64,000 bases of DNA from contig NZ_RJUF01000004.1 of NCBI RefSeq assembly GCF_024343775.1, positions 1 through 64,000 of the forward strand, written 5' to 3'. The notes beneath the pieces are model-generated. The model searched no databases. It had not been told where the DNA came from and saw only the letters and a list, made by a program, of their open reading frames with translations. This DNA comes from Lacihabitans soyangensis (GTDB lineage Bacteria; Bacteroidota; Bacteroidia; Cytophagales; Spirosomataceae). Both the position numbers and the translations under genes were made by a program. Within the stretch, counting starts at the first letter, position 1. Each line of letters opens with the position of its first letter. Of this stretch, positions 40,425-50,509 are shown one piece after another.

Positions 40425-41450
40425 CTAAAATAACTCTCCCAATTTATATTTAGGAACGAGATTCAAATGCCTGTACGCTTTTTCGGTAGCCTCACGGCCT
40501 CTGGCTGTTCTTTTAAGAAAACCTTCTTGTATCAAAAACGGCTCATAAACCTCCTCAATTGTTTCGGCCTCCTCTCCTACTGCAGTGGCTATGGTAGATA
40601 ACCCCACCGGACCTCCTTTGAATTTTTCGACAATGGTTAGTAATATCCTATTGTCCATTTCGTCAAGACCGTCTTGATCAACTTCAAGTGCGGTGAGGGC
40701 CATTTCGGCTATTTCTATGGTGATAATGCCGTTGCCTTTTACTTGTGCAAAATCTCGGGTTCTTCTCAACAAGTTATTGGCAATCCTAGGCGTTCCTCTA
40801 CTTCTTCGGGCTATTTCGAAAGCTCCTTTCTCGTCTATGGGTGTATTTAAAATTTGTGCCGAACGCACCAATATTCGACTTAAAAGTTCGGCATCGTAGT
40901 ACTCCAAACGGGCATTAATTCCAAATCTAGCTCTTAGAGGCGATGTCAATAATCCAGAACGAGTAGTAGCTCCAACCAAAGTGAATGGATTCAGACCAAT
41001 CTGCACACTGCGGGCATTGGGGCCTGAATCGAGCATGATGTCTATTTTGTAATCTTCCATGGCCGAATACAGGTATTCTTCCACTATCGGATTCAATCGG
41101 TGAATCTCATCGATAAAAAGTACATCGTTGGTATCTAATGAAGTCAATAAGCCAGCCAAATCGCTGGGTTTATCCAGCACGGGACCTGAGGTTATTTTCA
41201 GACTTGCACCTAACTCATTGGCTACTATATGCGAGAGTGTAGTTTTTCCCAAACCTGGAGGTCCGTGTAGTAAAACATGATCCAAGGCCTCATTCCGCAT
41301 TTTGGCGGCCTTCACAAACACCTTCAAGTTTTCCAAGATTTTATCCTGCCCTGCAAAATCTTCAAACGAAACAGGCCTCAAAGCCCTTTCGAAATCTTTT
41401 TCGCCTGGGCTCATTCCCTCATCATCTCCTGTTAAAAAATCTTGACGCAT
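40425..41450 (-). CDS. ruvB: Holliday junction branch migration ATPase RuvB
   Basis: A 341-aa AAA+ motor that, with RuvA, drives branch migration at Holliday junctions. Walker [21 protein letters not shown] (about 61-80), Walker [12 protein letters not shown], sensor 1 [12 protein letters not shown] and the C-terminal winged-helix domain ([16 protein letters not shown]) are all in place. The start methionine yields [17 protein letters not shown], a normal N-terminus. Monocistronic with its own terminator. A minus-strand -7-like box TATATTTG is at 41498-41491. Confidence 0.97.
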   Translation of the reverse strand: MRQDFLTGDDEGMSPGEKDFERALRPVSFEDFAGQDKILENLKVFVKAAKMRNEALDHVLLHGPPGLGKTTLSHIVANELGASLKITSGPVLDKPSDLAGLLTSLDTNDVLFIDEIHRLNPIVEEYLYSAMEDYKIDIMLDSGPNARSVQIGLNPFTLVGATTRSGLLTSPLRARFGINARLEYYDAELLSRILVRSAQILNTPIDEKGAFEIARRSRGTPRIANNLLRRTRDFAQVKGNGIITIEIAEMALTALEVDQDGLDEMDNRILLTIVEKFKGGPVGLSTIATAVGEEAETIEEVYEPFLIQEGFLKRTARGREATEKAYRHLNLVPKYKLGELF

Positions 41451-41534
41451 GTATTGAATATTATTTTCAAAGAAAATACTAACCTAAACTCAAATATAGA
41501 GGTCATTGACGAAAAAATCGTTTAGAAACAGGTA

Positions 41535-44174
41535 TTATTTTAAAATCAGAATCGAACCTCGAGTCTGGAGTTCGCCTCGTTCGGGGAAATATTTTGAACG
41601 ATAATTGATGATGTAAGGATACAATTGATTTCCGAAAACCTTACCCTTGAATTTTCCATCCCATTTGATTTCGGGGTTTTTTGATGTAAAAACCAATTCA
41701 CCCCAACGGTTAAAAACCTTAAAGTCAAAGTCGGTAATGTAAGCTGGAATAACCTCGAGGTCATTGTTGAGGTTGTCGTCGTTGGGTGTAAAAACATCTG
41801 GCAGAAAAAGTTCTGGTTCACAGCCTTCTCTAACAGTGATGGTATCTTTCGCAAGACATCCAAAATTATTTTCGACATCAAGTAAATACGTGGCTGGAAT
41901 ATCAAAAACATAGGCGGAGTCTCTACTTAAGGTGGTACCTAAGCTTGTCATCCAGGTGTAGTCGAAACTATCGCCTCCTTTTGGACTCGGACCAAACGCC
42001 TTTTTCTCAAATTCCTCAAAACATATATACAGTGTCCTTGGCAACTGTGTAACCGGAGCCGGTTTAATGTAGATAGTACCTGTGTATTCCTCCTCGGTAC
42101 ATTCTGTTTCAGTTAGTCTATCGACTACTTGATTGTTGACCACGCTGCTGATTTTACTTTTCTGAAAAACCTCAATCACCATTCTGATGGGATACCAGCC
42201 TGGTTTTGTGTAAGTATATGATGTTTGAGTTCCTTCCTTGCTTGTGCCATCGTGGAAATACCACGTCACCTTATTTCGCATTGGACTACAAATACCTTGT
42301 GTGGTAAGGATGGTGGGAGAATTCTGGCAATTTCCACTGTAATTAGCACTAATTCCTTCTCCTTCTTGCTCAGCTGCAGGTGCCAAAATGTTCGGTAATC
42401 CAAGCGTAGCCAAGCCATCAAGTGGGGCTCCAAATTTTGCTGAACCCGGAACGTATGTCAAACCCACCACAGCCGCATTTCCTTTTACATCAGGATTTTG
42501 CAGATAAGGCAAAAAGTTTTTATTGTTCACACTCATGTATAAATATTTGGTACCAGCACCATAAACTGGCCCTAGCATCAAAGCACCGAATTCCTCACCA
42601 CGACGTTGAGAAATTATTTCCTTTTGAGCAGCTATACTGGCGGCATCACCGAGAAAAAGAGCAAGTTGAACTAAGTAAGAATCTTGATTTAAAGCTGGAT
42701 TCCCTTTAACGGTAGTATAAAGAATATCGCTGTTTGAGCCAAAAGCCACGCCATAAACCACCGGAGGGGCAGCTATGTTGAGATCTATAAGCATTGGATT
42801 TGAGAGGGTATTTGTATTTAGATTTCTATCAAAAATCTCTACATAATTTCTGCCGGCTATGACAACACCATGTGCCAACTTACGCCCATTGGGCGATATA
42901 GCGATGTAACCAATTGACGAAGAACTATCTACAACTGGACTTCCGATAATTTGCTCAGTGGTTTTTATCCCAGTAGAATCTATGGTGAGTATATTAAATG
43001 CTCCTTTTTTGTAGTCAAAGGAATACATCACATAGGCGGAATCGTTACTTGATCTTATTGCTGCCATTTTTTCCGAAGCAGTGAAGGCTATTGGGATATT
43101 TTGCTCCACAACAGCTCCTTTTCTATTGTTGTAACGCATGTCTATCACGCTGTAAGACAATAACTTAGTGACAGGATTCTGAGAAAGCAAATAGTATTCC
43201 GTAAAATTACAGGAGTTGCAGTTAGGCTTAGGGACTAGCGTTAATCCTTGAGCACTGTTTGGATTTCCAACGGTAAAATTCGTTCCGCTAGCTGTAAAAA
43301 TTTCAGAATCATCGCTTCCGGCAAAGAGCTTGGTACCGTCGGTATAAAAAACTAGATTGTTATTTTTGTCATAAACCATGGCTACCGCACCATTGGTGTT
43401 TACCAAACTGAGGTCGTTTGAATCGCTAGGTTTATAAGTGGGGTCTTCAATTGTCAAGTCAGGATTCAAATCTCCCTCATTGGCCAACGAATCACGTTCG
43501 GTACTATCGCCCTCGACACCAAATTCCAAGCTTCCACCTTTTCCAAAATACCATTTTTCTGATCCTCCACCAGAGCTACTCTCTTGCAAACAGAACTTTA
43601 CGTTTATTTTGGCACTTCTTGAACATCCCGAGACTGCATCAAAAACCTCCACCGAATAGCAGCCAGAAGTATCCACGGTTATGGTTTTGGTGGTGTCGCC
43701 TGTTGGAAACCAACGATATTTTACATTGCCCGCCAACTGAAGTTTGAAAGGATTGAGTTCTAAACTACTTGACTCACAAACCGTGGTGTCTGCCGAAATT
43801 TTATCGTTAAACTTTGGTTGAGTTGGAAAAGTGCCTACCGTAACATCTCTTGTTTGTACGTCCAAAGTACCGTTTGCCAAGGTTCTATTCAACCTGACCG
43901 TATATGTACCTGGGGATTGGTAAGGATACTGGGGATTTCTCGAAATAGACTGACCACCATCGCCAAAATCCCAGAACCAAGCCGTAGATGAAGGGTCAGT
44001 ATCAAAAAACGAAGTTCTTTTCTCGCAACCTATCATTTGCCCGGTGGCAGGGTCCATCGATATGTCTGTTACACATACTTTAGGGCTAACATAAAACTGG
44101 GCATGCACACTCCCTACCACACCCAAAAGGAGCGTAATTAGAAGGGCTTGAAATATTTTTACCCAATTTTTCAA
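41535..44174 (-). CDS. T9SS cargo: PKD domain, beta-propeller-like region, type B C-terminal domain
   Basis: An 879-aa secreted protein. The start codon is TTG (44174-44172): an in-frame stop lies two codons upstream and the signal peptide KNWVKIFQALLITLLLGVV begins directly. A PKD domain covers about 30-110 (STAWFWDFGDGGQSISRNPQ). Residues 200-650 have repeats suggestive of a propeller (NLVFYTDGTKLF, YIAISPNGRKLAHGV, YGVAFGSNSDILYT), another PKD-like segment WYFHDGTSKEGTQ follows, and the C-terminus is the gliding-motility-associated sorting domain (LFLPDVFTPNDDNLNNDL, FNRWGELVF, WDGKFKGK). It is divergent from the PorP/SprF gene at 44445, its likely secretion partner. Confidence 0.92.
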   Translation of the reverse strand: MKNWVKIFQALLITLLLGVVGSVHAQFYVSPKVCVTDISMDPATGQMIGCEKRTSFFDTDPSSTAWFWDFGDGGQSISRNPQYPYQSPGTYTVRLNRTLANGTLDVQTRDVTVGTFPTQPKFNDKISADTTVCESSSLELNPFKLQLAGNVKYRWFPTGDTTKTITVDTSGCYSVEVFDAVSGCSRSAKINVKFCLQESSSGGGSEKWYFGKGGSLEFGVEGDSTERDSLANEGDLNPDLTIEDPTYKPSDSNDLSLVNTNGAVAMVYDKNNNLVFYTDGTKLFAGSDDSEIFTASGTNFTVGNPNSAQGLTLVPKPNCNSCNFTEYYLLSQNPVTKLLSYSVIDMRYNNRKGAVVEQNIPIAFTASEKMAAIRSSNDSAYVMYSFDYKKGAFNILTIDSTGIKTTEQIIGSPVVDSSSSIGYIAISPNGRKLAHGVVIAGRNYVEIFDRNLNTNTLSNPMLIDLNIAAPPVVYGVAFGSNSDILYTTVKGNPALNQDSYLVQLALFLGDAASIAAQKEIISQRRGEEFGALMLGPVYGAGTKYLYMSVNNKNFLPYLQNPDVKGNAAVVGLTYVPGSAKFGAPLDGLATLGLPNILAPAAEQEGEGISANYSGNCQNSPTILTTQGICSPMRNKVTWYFHDGTSKEGTQTSYTYTKPGWYPIRMVIEVFQKSKISSVVNNQVVDRLTETECTEEEYTGTIYIKPAPVTQLPRTLYICFEEFEKKAFGPSPKGGDSFDYTWMTSLGTTLSRDSAYVFDIPATYLLDVENNFGCLAKDTITVREGCEPELFLPDVFTPNDDNLNNDLEVIPAYITDFDFKVFNRWGELVFTSKNPEIKWDGKFKGKVFGNQLYPYIINYRSKYFPERGELQTRGSILILK

Positions 44175-44444
44175 AGGAGGTTAATTATTTGTACAAATAC
44201 ATACGCAAAAAACGTACTAAATATACTTTTTATTTCGGATTTTTAGACTAAAAATAACCAAAAGAAAATGAAAAACTTTGTGGTATGGCAATTTGTTTGG
44301 AATTCTTAGTTATTTTAGTAGTTTAGTGCGAAGGAACAATTTTAAAATCGCGTGAAACAACTTTCCAAAATCTGATGCGTTTTATGAAAAAACAAATTGG
44401 AACGAAATTTGTAGGATTAATTTGACTGTTCCATAAAATACTGT

Positions 44445-45506
44445 ATGAAAAGACTTTTTCAAATATTGATATTGGCAAATTTGGTAAACGTGGCCTTTGC
44501 ACAAGACCCACAATTTACCCAGTTTTACGCTGCTCCTTTGTATCACAACCCCGCCTTTACGGGTTCTGGATATGCTCCAAGGTTGATTTATAATTACAGA
44601 AATCAGTGGCCTTCGTTGAATGCTAATTTTATAACTTCGGTTATAAGTGTAGATCATTTCATAGAAAAAGCCAACAGCGGCATAGGCATTACCATGATGA
44701 GTGATGCCCAAGGCAATAGAATTAAAAACTCAGAAGTAACGGCTCTTTATGCTTACCAACTAAGAGTTGGGGAGAAAAATTTTCTAAGAATGGGGCTTCA
44801 AGGTAGTTATTCCAACAGAGGTTTTGATCCTAACGGATTAATTTTTGGAGATCAGTTGTCCAATAGTGGCTATACAGGCAATCCTTCTGCTGACCCATAT
44901 GCAAGTCTTACCAACTACCGAACAGTTAAAAATTTCGACGTGGGCTCAGGGGTTTTGTTTTACAATCCAAAAGTATTTATGGGTTTGGCAGTTACTCACA
45001 TAACACAGCCTACGGTATCTTATAGCGGAGTTTCTACTGCTGACGGATGTGCTACAGGCGACTGTATTCCTCGTAAATATGTAGTAAATGGAGGCTATAA
45101 TATAAACTTAAGCCACTTAATAACAGGTTCGGCCAATATGGATAAGGAATTTACCATAACTCCGACGTTTTTATACAAAAAACAAGGTCAGTTTTCTCAG
45201 TTGGATTTGGGAGCCTACGCCACCTACACGCCACTTACACTGGGACTTCAGTATAGAGGTATTCCACTTAAAAAGGTTTTTGACAATTTCCCGAACCAAG
45301 ACGCCATAGCAGCATTAGTAGGTTTCAGATTTGATAACTTTTCGGTTGGTTATAGTTACGACTTCACGATATCGGGCTTAGCAGCGGGCCGAGGAACTGG
45401 TGGCTCACACGAGTTTTCTATATCTTATCAGTTGGACAAATTTGACAATGACAAGAGTCCTTATTTAAAGCAGAGAAAGAAAGAATTGGCTTGTCCAAAA
45501 TTCTAA
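44445..45506 (+). CDS. PorP/SprF-family type IX secretion membrane protein
   Basis: A 353-aa outer-membrane barrel protein with signal peptide (1-19, ending VAFAQ). The opening DPQFTQFYAAPLYHNPAFTG is the hallmark of the PorP/SprF family; RLIYNYRNQWPSLNANFITS and SVDHFIEKANSGIGITMM continue it, and the C-terminal LVGFRFDNFSVGYSYDF and HEFSISYQL are barrel strands. SprF-like proteins are needed for secretion or anchoring of particular type B CTD cargo. The cargo gene at 41535-44174 diverges from it across 270 bases. A terminator follows. Confidence 0.94.
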   Translation: MKRLFQILILANLVNVAFAQDPQFTQFYAAPLYHNPAFTGSGYAPRLIYNYRNQWPSLNANFITSVISVDHFIEKANSGIGITMMSDAQGNRIKNSEVTALYAYQLRVGEKNFLRMGLQGSYSNRGFDPNGLIFGDQLSNSGYTGNPSADPYASLTNYRTVKNFDVGSGVLFYNPKVFMGLAVTHITQPTVSYSGVSTADGCATGDCIPRKYVVNGGYNINLSHLITGSANMDKEFTITPTFLYKKQGQFSQLDLGAYATYTPLTLGLQYRGIPLKKVFDNFPNQDAIAALVGFRFDNFSVGYSYDFTISGLAAGRGTGGSHEFSISYQLDKFDNDKSPYLKQRKKELACPKF

Positions 45507-45524
45507 ATAATGATATGAATTCAA

Positions 45525-45564
45525 AAAAAGCCTCTCAGATTGAAATATATTTGAGGGGCTTTTT
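45525..45564 (+). terminator. Intrinsic terminator after porP/sprF-like gene
   Basis: AAAAAGCCTCTCA (45525-45537) pairs with TGAGGGGCTTTTT (45552-45564) with one wobble and ends in five T. It explains the gap before dsbD. Confidence 0.85.
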
Positions 45565-45625
45565 GTTAGAAAAGAAACGATATCTTACAAATACTCGTAT
45601 ACATATTCAAACGAACAAACCATTT

Positions 45626-47596
45626 ATGCATTTCAGAAAGGTTCTTATTCTACTTTTTATATCGATTTCGGCGTTTGCCCAGTTAGAGAAACCTACAACT
45701 TGGAAATACAAAGTTTTACAAGACAAAATATCTGTCGGAGATGTGGTGGATGTAGAATTTACGGCTACAATTCAGAAAGACTGGTATTTGTATTCATCAG
45801 ATTTTAGTCCTGAACTAGGCCCAACGGTTACCGAGTTCACCTTTCCAAAAGACGAAGGTTTTCAGCCAGTTGGGAAAATAAAACCCATTAATCCGAAAAA
45901 GAAATTTGATGAGATTTGGGGAGGTGACGTTACTTACTTCAAAGGAACAGGGAAATTCATTCAAAAAATTAAGATACTCGAGGCCAATCCTACCATAAAA
46001 GGAAAAATAAGTTATCAAACCTGTACTGATATAGACGGCAAGTGTGTGCCTGGAAATGAGAATTTTAGCATAAAAATAGCTACTACAGAAGCCGCCAAAA
46101 CAGAGCCGATAGCAGACATAGTGAGCCAAGATACTGCAACGGCAGTTATAACTAATGAAAACGCTCCAAATGATAAAAAAATAAGCAGAAAATCAGAAAT
46201 TTCTCAAAAACCCATGGAAGAAAGTAAGAGCCTTTGGCAATTTTTATTGGCCGCATTTGGTGTTGGATTTGCGTCCATATTTATGCCATGCATCTACCCC
46301 ATTATGCCGATGACGGTCAGTTTTTTTACAAAACAAAAAAACGGAAAATCAAAAGCAGTTTTCTACGGCATATCAATTATGGCTATTTTTGGCTTAATGG
46401 GACTCGTGGCGATGGCTTTTGGTGCACCTTTTCTTAACTTTCTCAGTACCCACTGGGCTCCTAATTTATTATTTTTTGTGATATTCATACTTTTCGGTAT
46501 ATCTCTCTTAGGGGCTTTTGAGATTGTCCTCCCTCATTCTACTGTAAACAAAGTCGACAGACTCGGGGACAAAGGCGGTTTAATAGGCATATTTTTTATG
46601 GCATTAACTTTGGTTTTGGTTTCATTTAGCTGTACAGTTCCATTAGTAGGTACGTTGCTGATTGCTGCCGCTCAAGGTGAGGTACTTCGTCCATTGTACG
46701 GAATGCTTGCTTTCGGAGCTCCTTTTGCAATAGTGTTTGCAGGTTTGGCCATGTTTCCACAATTGCTCAAAAACCTTCCTAAATCTGGCGGATGGTTAAA
46801 TGAACTGAAAGCTGTCTTTGGATTCTTAGAATTTGCACTGGCATTGAAATTCTTGAGCAATATTGACTTGGCTTATAATTTTAACTTACTCCATAGAAAT
46901 ATTTTCTTGGCCATTTGGATAGTTATCGCTGTCATTACAGGCATTTATATTTTAGGTTTCATCCGTTTTTCTAAGGATGATAAAATTGAAAAACGTGGAC
47001 CTTTAAGAATAGCTTTTGCTGCTCTATTCTTAGGATTAGCTGCATATATGCTTCCTGGAGTGGCCAACAAACCATTGGCTTTGCTATCTGGAATACTACC
47101 ACCAATGCCAGTAGAATCTCCTAGTGCTTCAAATGCAAATTTACCAACAGACAAAATGCGAGCTCTGCCGCACGGATTATACGGTTTTTATGATTTTGAT
47201 GATGCCCAAGCTTATGCAAAAGAAATAAATAAGCCGATTTTGATAGATTTCACGGGTTATGCTTGTGCCAATTGTCGCAAAATGGAAGAAAACGTTTGGT
47301 CAAAACCCGAGGTACTTAAAAGGCTGAAAGAAGATTTTGTGATAGCCTCACTTTACGTGGATGACAAAAAGGAACTGCCAAAAGAAAAACAGTACACCTC
47401 TACATACGATGATGAGCTAAAAACTACCGTTGGCGACAAAAACATGGATTTGGAAATCACCAAATATAACAATAACGCTCAGCCTTACTACGTCATCGTT
47501 CATCCCAATGGTGAGAAATTATTGGAACCACTCGGTTACTCTAGTGAAGCCGATTTTATCAAGTTTTTAGACAAAGGCAAGGCAGGATTTAAGTAA
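45626..47596 (+). CDS. dsbD: Thiol:disulfide interchange protein DsbD
   Basis: A 656-aa membrane protein that carries electrons from cytoplasmic thioredoxin to the periplasm. The start is ATG 45626, giving signal MHFRKVLILLFISISAFAQ; the longer frame from 45491 crosses a terminator and is rejected. The N-terminal periplasmic domain holds Cys133 and Cys140 (QTCTDIDGKC); the membrane domain holds the redox pair in FMPCIYPIMP and SFSCTVPLV, with about eight spans from residue 205 to 485; the C-terminal thioredoxin-like domain has Cys547-Ala-Asn-Cys550. All three modules are intact. It ends in a hairpin shared with the MFS gene. Confidence 0.94.
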   Translation: MHFRKVLILLFISISAFAQLEKPTTWKYKVLQDKISVGDVVDVEFTATIQKDWYLYSSDFSPELGPTVTEFTFPKDEGFQPVGKIKPINPKKKFDEIWGGDVTYFKGTGKFIQKIKILEANPTIKGKISYQTCTDIDGKCVPGNENFSIKIATTEAAKTEPIADIVSQDTATAVITNENAPNDKKISRKSEISQKPMEESKSLWQFLLAAFGVGFASIFMPCIYPIMPMTVSFFTKQKNGKSKAVFYGISIMAIFGLMGLVAMAFGAPFLNFLSTHWAPNLLFFVIFILFGISLLGAFEIVLPHSTVNKVDRLGDKGGLIGIFFMALTLVLVSFSCTVPLVGTLLIAAAQGEVLRPLYGMLAFGAPFAIVFAGLAMFPQLLKNLPKSGGWLNELKAVFGFLEFALALKFLSNIDLAYNFNLLHRNIFLAIWIVIAVITGIYILGFIRFSKDDKIEKRGPLRIAFAALFLGLAAYMLPGVANKPLALLSGILPPMPVESPSASNANLPTDKMRALPHGLYGFYDFDDAQAYAKEINKPILIDFTGYACANCRKMEENVWSKPEVLKRLKEDFVIASLYVDDKKELPKEKQYTSTYDDELKTTVGDKNMDLEITKYNNNAQPYYVIVHPNGEKLLEPLGYSSEADFIKFLDKGKAGFK

Positions 47597-47622
47597 AAGG
47601 ACTTGGTTTTTGCATACAAATT

Positions 47623-47662
47623 GAAGCACAATCGGATTATTTCGGTTGTGCTTCTTTATTTT
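47623..47662. terminator. Shared terminator of dsbD and the MFS gene
   Basis: GAAGCACAATCGG (47623-47635) pairs with TCGGTTGTGCTTC (47642-47654) with wobbles; a T-rich tail follows on the plus strand. The MFS stop codon starts at 47637, in the loop. Confidence 0.75.
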
Positions 47663-48866
47663 TCACAATCCTATAAACCCTATAAATAAACCAAACGGTC
47701 ATTAGTATAAAAATAGAACCAATGATACCCAATATTGGATAGTTTTCTAGTGGACTATTTTTGTCTTTCTGAACAATAATCAGACCTGCCAACATAGTAG
47801 CTATGCCTCCTGCTATCTGTTGCAAGGAAGAATTGATACTCATAAATGCTCCTCTATCTTGAAGGTTTGGAATAGCAGAAGTAAGTGTGCTTGATGGTAT
47901 CATCCTAGACGAAATACCCATGAACAACAAAATATTCAGCGTAATAATAGCATAAAGCGGAGTAACTGAAAGATTGGTATAAATCAAGGTAAAAACCACA
48001 GCCCAAACAGACCCGATTGCAAAAATCTTGAACTTGTCGTATCTATCACTTAGTTTACCTACCAAAGGCATAAAAATCAAAGAAGATACACCCGTAAGCA
48101 TAAAAATAAGTGGAAGTTCTGACTGTAAAACGCCCAAATTATTCACCGCAAAGGCACTTCCAAAAGGCATCATCAAATAACCTCCAATAGATAGCAAGGC
48201 CGTTGAAAGAAACGCAATTCTGTAATTTTTCAAGAACAAAACGTGTCTAAAATGAGCCCAAACATTTCTTTCGTTTTTCACTGATAAATGTGCGTTGACT
48301 GGCTTCAGTTTAATTATTACAACGAGTATTACGACCACTGCCAAAACCACAATCATCATAAATGGTGCATGCCAGCCCCAAAGATTGGCAAAATACAGTC
48401 CCATTGGAATTCCTAATACTTGACTGGCCGCAAAGCCCATCTGGACTATCCCCATCACTCGTCCTCGTTGATTTAGCTCAAAAATATCGGTAATGATGGC
48501 CATGCTGATGGAACCCATTACACCGCCGAAAATACCTGTGAATATTCTAGCGGCTACCAATGTTTCGTAAGTTGGAGCCATTCCACAAAGAAAAGTACCC
48601 ACTATAAAGCCCAAATAGAAAAATATCAAAAGCTTTTTCCTATCAAATTTATCTGCAAAACCTGCAGCCAATAAACCAGAAATACCTGCACTGAATGCAT
48701 AACTCGAAACCGCAATTCCAAATTGTTTCGGTGTAATTACCAAAGACTTCATCAAAATATCTCCCAAAGGAGACATCACCATAAAATCTAAAACAACGGT
48801 AAACTGGGTAATTGCCAGCATGGCCATCACAAACTTTTGATATGAACTGAGGGGTTTTATTTCCAT
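47637..48866 (-). CDS. MFS transporter
   Basis: A 409-aa major facilitator with about twelve hydrophobic spans. Between spans 2 and 3 lies the signature GFADKFDRKKLLIFFYLGF, and the mid-protein loop (KPVNAHLSVKNERNVW) separates the two halves. LVGKLSDRYDKFKIFA is the matching loop between spans 8 and 9. N-terminal LDFMVMSPLGDILMKSL is reminiscent of the DHA1 drug:H+ antiporter group. The substrate is not readable from sequence. Convergent with dsbD; upstream of it, 83 bases separate it from comM on the same strand. Confidence 0.88.
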   Translation of the reverse strand: MEIKPLSSYQKFVMAMLAITQFTVVLDFMVMSPLGDILMKSLVITPKQFGIAVSSYAFSAGISGLLAAGFADKFDRKKLLIFFYLGFIVGTFLCGMAPTYETLVAARIFTGIFGGVMGSISMAIITDIFELNQRGRVMGIVQMGFAASQVLGIPMGLYFANLWGWHAPFMMIVVLAVVVILVVIIKLKPVNAHLSVKNERNVWAHFRHVLFLKNYRIAFLSTALLSIGGYLMMPFGSAFAVNNLGVLQSELPLIFMLTGVSSLIFMPLVGKLSDRYDKFKIFAIGSVWAVVFTLIYTNLSVTPLYAIITLNILLFMGISSRMIPSSTLTSAIPNLQDRGAFMSINSSLQQIAGGIATMLAGLIIVQKDKNSPLENYPILGIIGSIFILMTVWFIYRVYRIVKNKEAQPK

Positions 48867-48949
48867 TATTTCAGAGAGGTATTTTTCAGTAATAGCCTTA
48901 TTTTGTAATCAAAAATAGGTGGAAATGGTTCAGAAGTCCTAAATAAACC

Positions 48950-50494
48950 TTACCCTGCCCAATTTTCTCTATCCAAACTTCTATATTGGATGGCCTCCGC
49001 TAGGTGCTCTATTCTTATTTCTTCTGTCCCTGCCAAGTCAGCTATCGTTCTGGAAACTTTCAGGATTCGGTCGTAGGCACGTGCAGAAAGACCAAGACGT
49101 TCCATTGCTTTTTTAAGGAGTGCTTTGCCTGGGTCGCCAATTTCACAAATTTTCTTCACCATTTCGGCGGGCATCATGGCGTTTGAATGTATTTCTTCAA
49201 AAGATTTAAATCGCTCAATTTGAATTTCCCTAGCTTTTACCACACGCTCTCTAATTTGAGATGAGGTTTCGTTTTTACGCGTAGAAGAAATCTCATCAAA
49301 ACTCACCGGGGTTACCTCCACATGCAGGTCTATTCTATCCAAAAGTGGGCCTGATATTTTATTCAAATACTTTTCCACGGCTCCCGGTGGGCAGGTACAG
49401 TCTTTTTCAGGATGATTATAATACCCGCATGGACAAGGATTCATACTGGCAATGAGCATAAAACTTGAAGGAAATTCTACCGCCAGTCGAGTTCTAGAAA
49501 TCACCACTTTGCGTTCTTCCAAAGGTTGCCGCATAACCTCCAAAACCGTCCGTTTGAATTCTGGCAATTCGTCGAGAAATAATACCCCATTATGTGCCAA
49601 AGATATTTCGCCAGGTTGTGGAAAACTGCCTCCACCTACCAAAGCGGCATCTGAAATGGTGTGATGTGGATTGCGAAAAGGTCTTCTTGAAATCAAGGAG
49701 GATGAAGAATCCAATTTGCCTGCAACTGAGTGTATTTTGGTAGTTTCTAGGGCTTCCATTAAGGTTAAAGGCGGCAAAATAGAAGGCAATCGCTTGGCTA
49801 ACATCGTTTTACCAGCCCCGGGAGGACCAATCATTATGGCGTTGTGACCACCAGCAGCAGCAATTTCTAACGCCCTTTTGATATTTTCCTGTCCTTGCAC
49901 ATGGGAGAAATCCGCCTCATACTCGTTTATAGTATGATAAAAGATATCTCTGGTATCGGTTATGAGTGGCTTTATGTCGAGTTCTCCAGTCAAAAAGCCT
50001 ACGGCATCTTGTAAGGTCTCCACCGGAATAACGTCTAAATTGTTAACTATGGAAGCTTCAAGAGCATTTTCTTTTGGCAAAATAAAACCCTTGAGTTTAT
50101 TGGCTCTGGCCTCTATAGCTATTGGCAAAACTCCTTTTATGGGTCTTAGTTTTCCATCTAAAGACAATTCTCCAAGTATCACATACTCTTTAAGGTCTTT
50201 TTCATACTCTAACTTACCTCCAGAAGTAAGCATACATACCGCTATGGGCAAATCGTAAGCCGAGCCTTCTTTCCGAATGTCAGCCGGAGCGAGATTGATA
50301 ATGGTTTTGTATCTCGAAAGTTCGAAACCACCATTTTTGAGCGAGGCATCTATTCTTTGTAAACTTTCTCGAACTGCATTGTCAGGTAGACCAACCACGC
50401 TCACGCCAAAGCCGCCCTTTAGTACACTAACTTCTACTGTTATTAAAGCCGCACTGACACCATAAACGGCAGCACCAAATGTTGTGGATAACAT
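48950..50494 (-). CDS. comM: YifB/ComM family Mg-chelatase-like AAA+ ATPase
   Basis: A 514-aa helicase-type AAA+ protein; ComM in Vibrio is a branch-migration helicase in natural transformation. The N-terminal Lon-substrate-binding-like (ChlI) domain (VSVVGLPDNAVRESLQRI) precedes Walker A IGPPGAGKTMLAKRLP (about 213-228), Walker B VLFLDELPEF, the cysteine-rich insert NPCPCGYYNHPEKDCTCPP, and the C-terminal Mg-chelatase helical region ending ADLAGTEEIRIEHL. Length and order match the family. Its start is 15 bases beyond the stop of the M28 peptidase gene, so the two are probably one transcript. Confidence 0.95.
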   Translation of the reverse strand: MLSTTFGAAVYGVSAALITVEVSVLKGGFGVSVVGLPDNAVRESLQRIDASLKNGGFELSRYKTIINLAPADIRKEGSAYDLPIAVCMLTSGGKLEYEKDLKEYVILGELSLDGKLRPIKGVLPIAIEARANKLKGFILPKENALEASIVNNLDVIPVETLQDAVGFLTGELDIKPLITDTRDIFYHTINEYEADFSHVQGQENIKRALEIAAAGGHNAIMIGPPGAGKTMLAKRLPSILPPLTLMEALETTKIHSVAGKLDSSSSLISRRPFRNPHHTISDAALVGGGSFPQPGEISLAHNGVLFLDELPEFKRTVLEVMRQPLEERKVVISRTRLAVEFPSSFMLIASMNPCPCGYYNHPEKDCTCPPGAVEKYLNKISGPLLDRIDLHVEVTPVSFDEISSTRKNETSSQIRERVVKAREIQIERFKSFEEIHSNAMMPAEMVKKICEIGDPGKALLKKAMERLGLSARAYDRILKVSRTIADLAGTEEIRIEHLAEAIQYRSLDRENWAG

Positions 50495-50509
50495 ATATTT
50501 TATAAGTGA

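Noticed and set aside
42422-43747. Plus-strand ORFs opposite the 879-aa cargo gene
   Set aside because: Antisense shadows without recognisable sequence.
45491-45625. Extended start of DsbD
   Set aside because: It crosses the terminator after the PorP/SprF gene; signal peptide begins at 45626.
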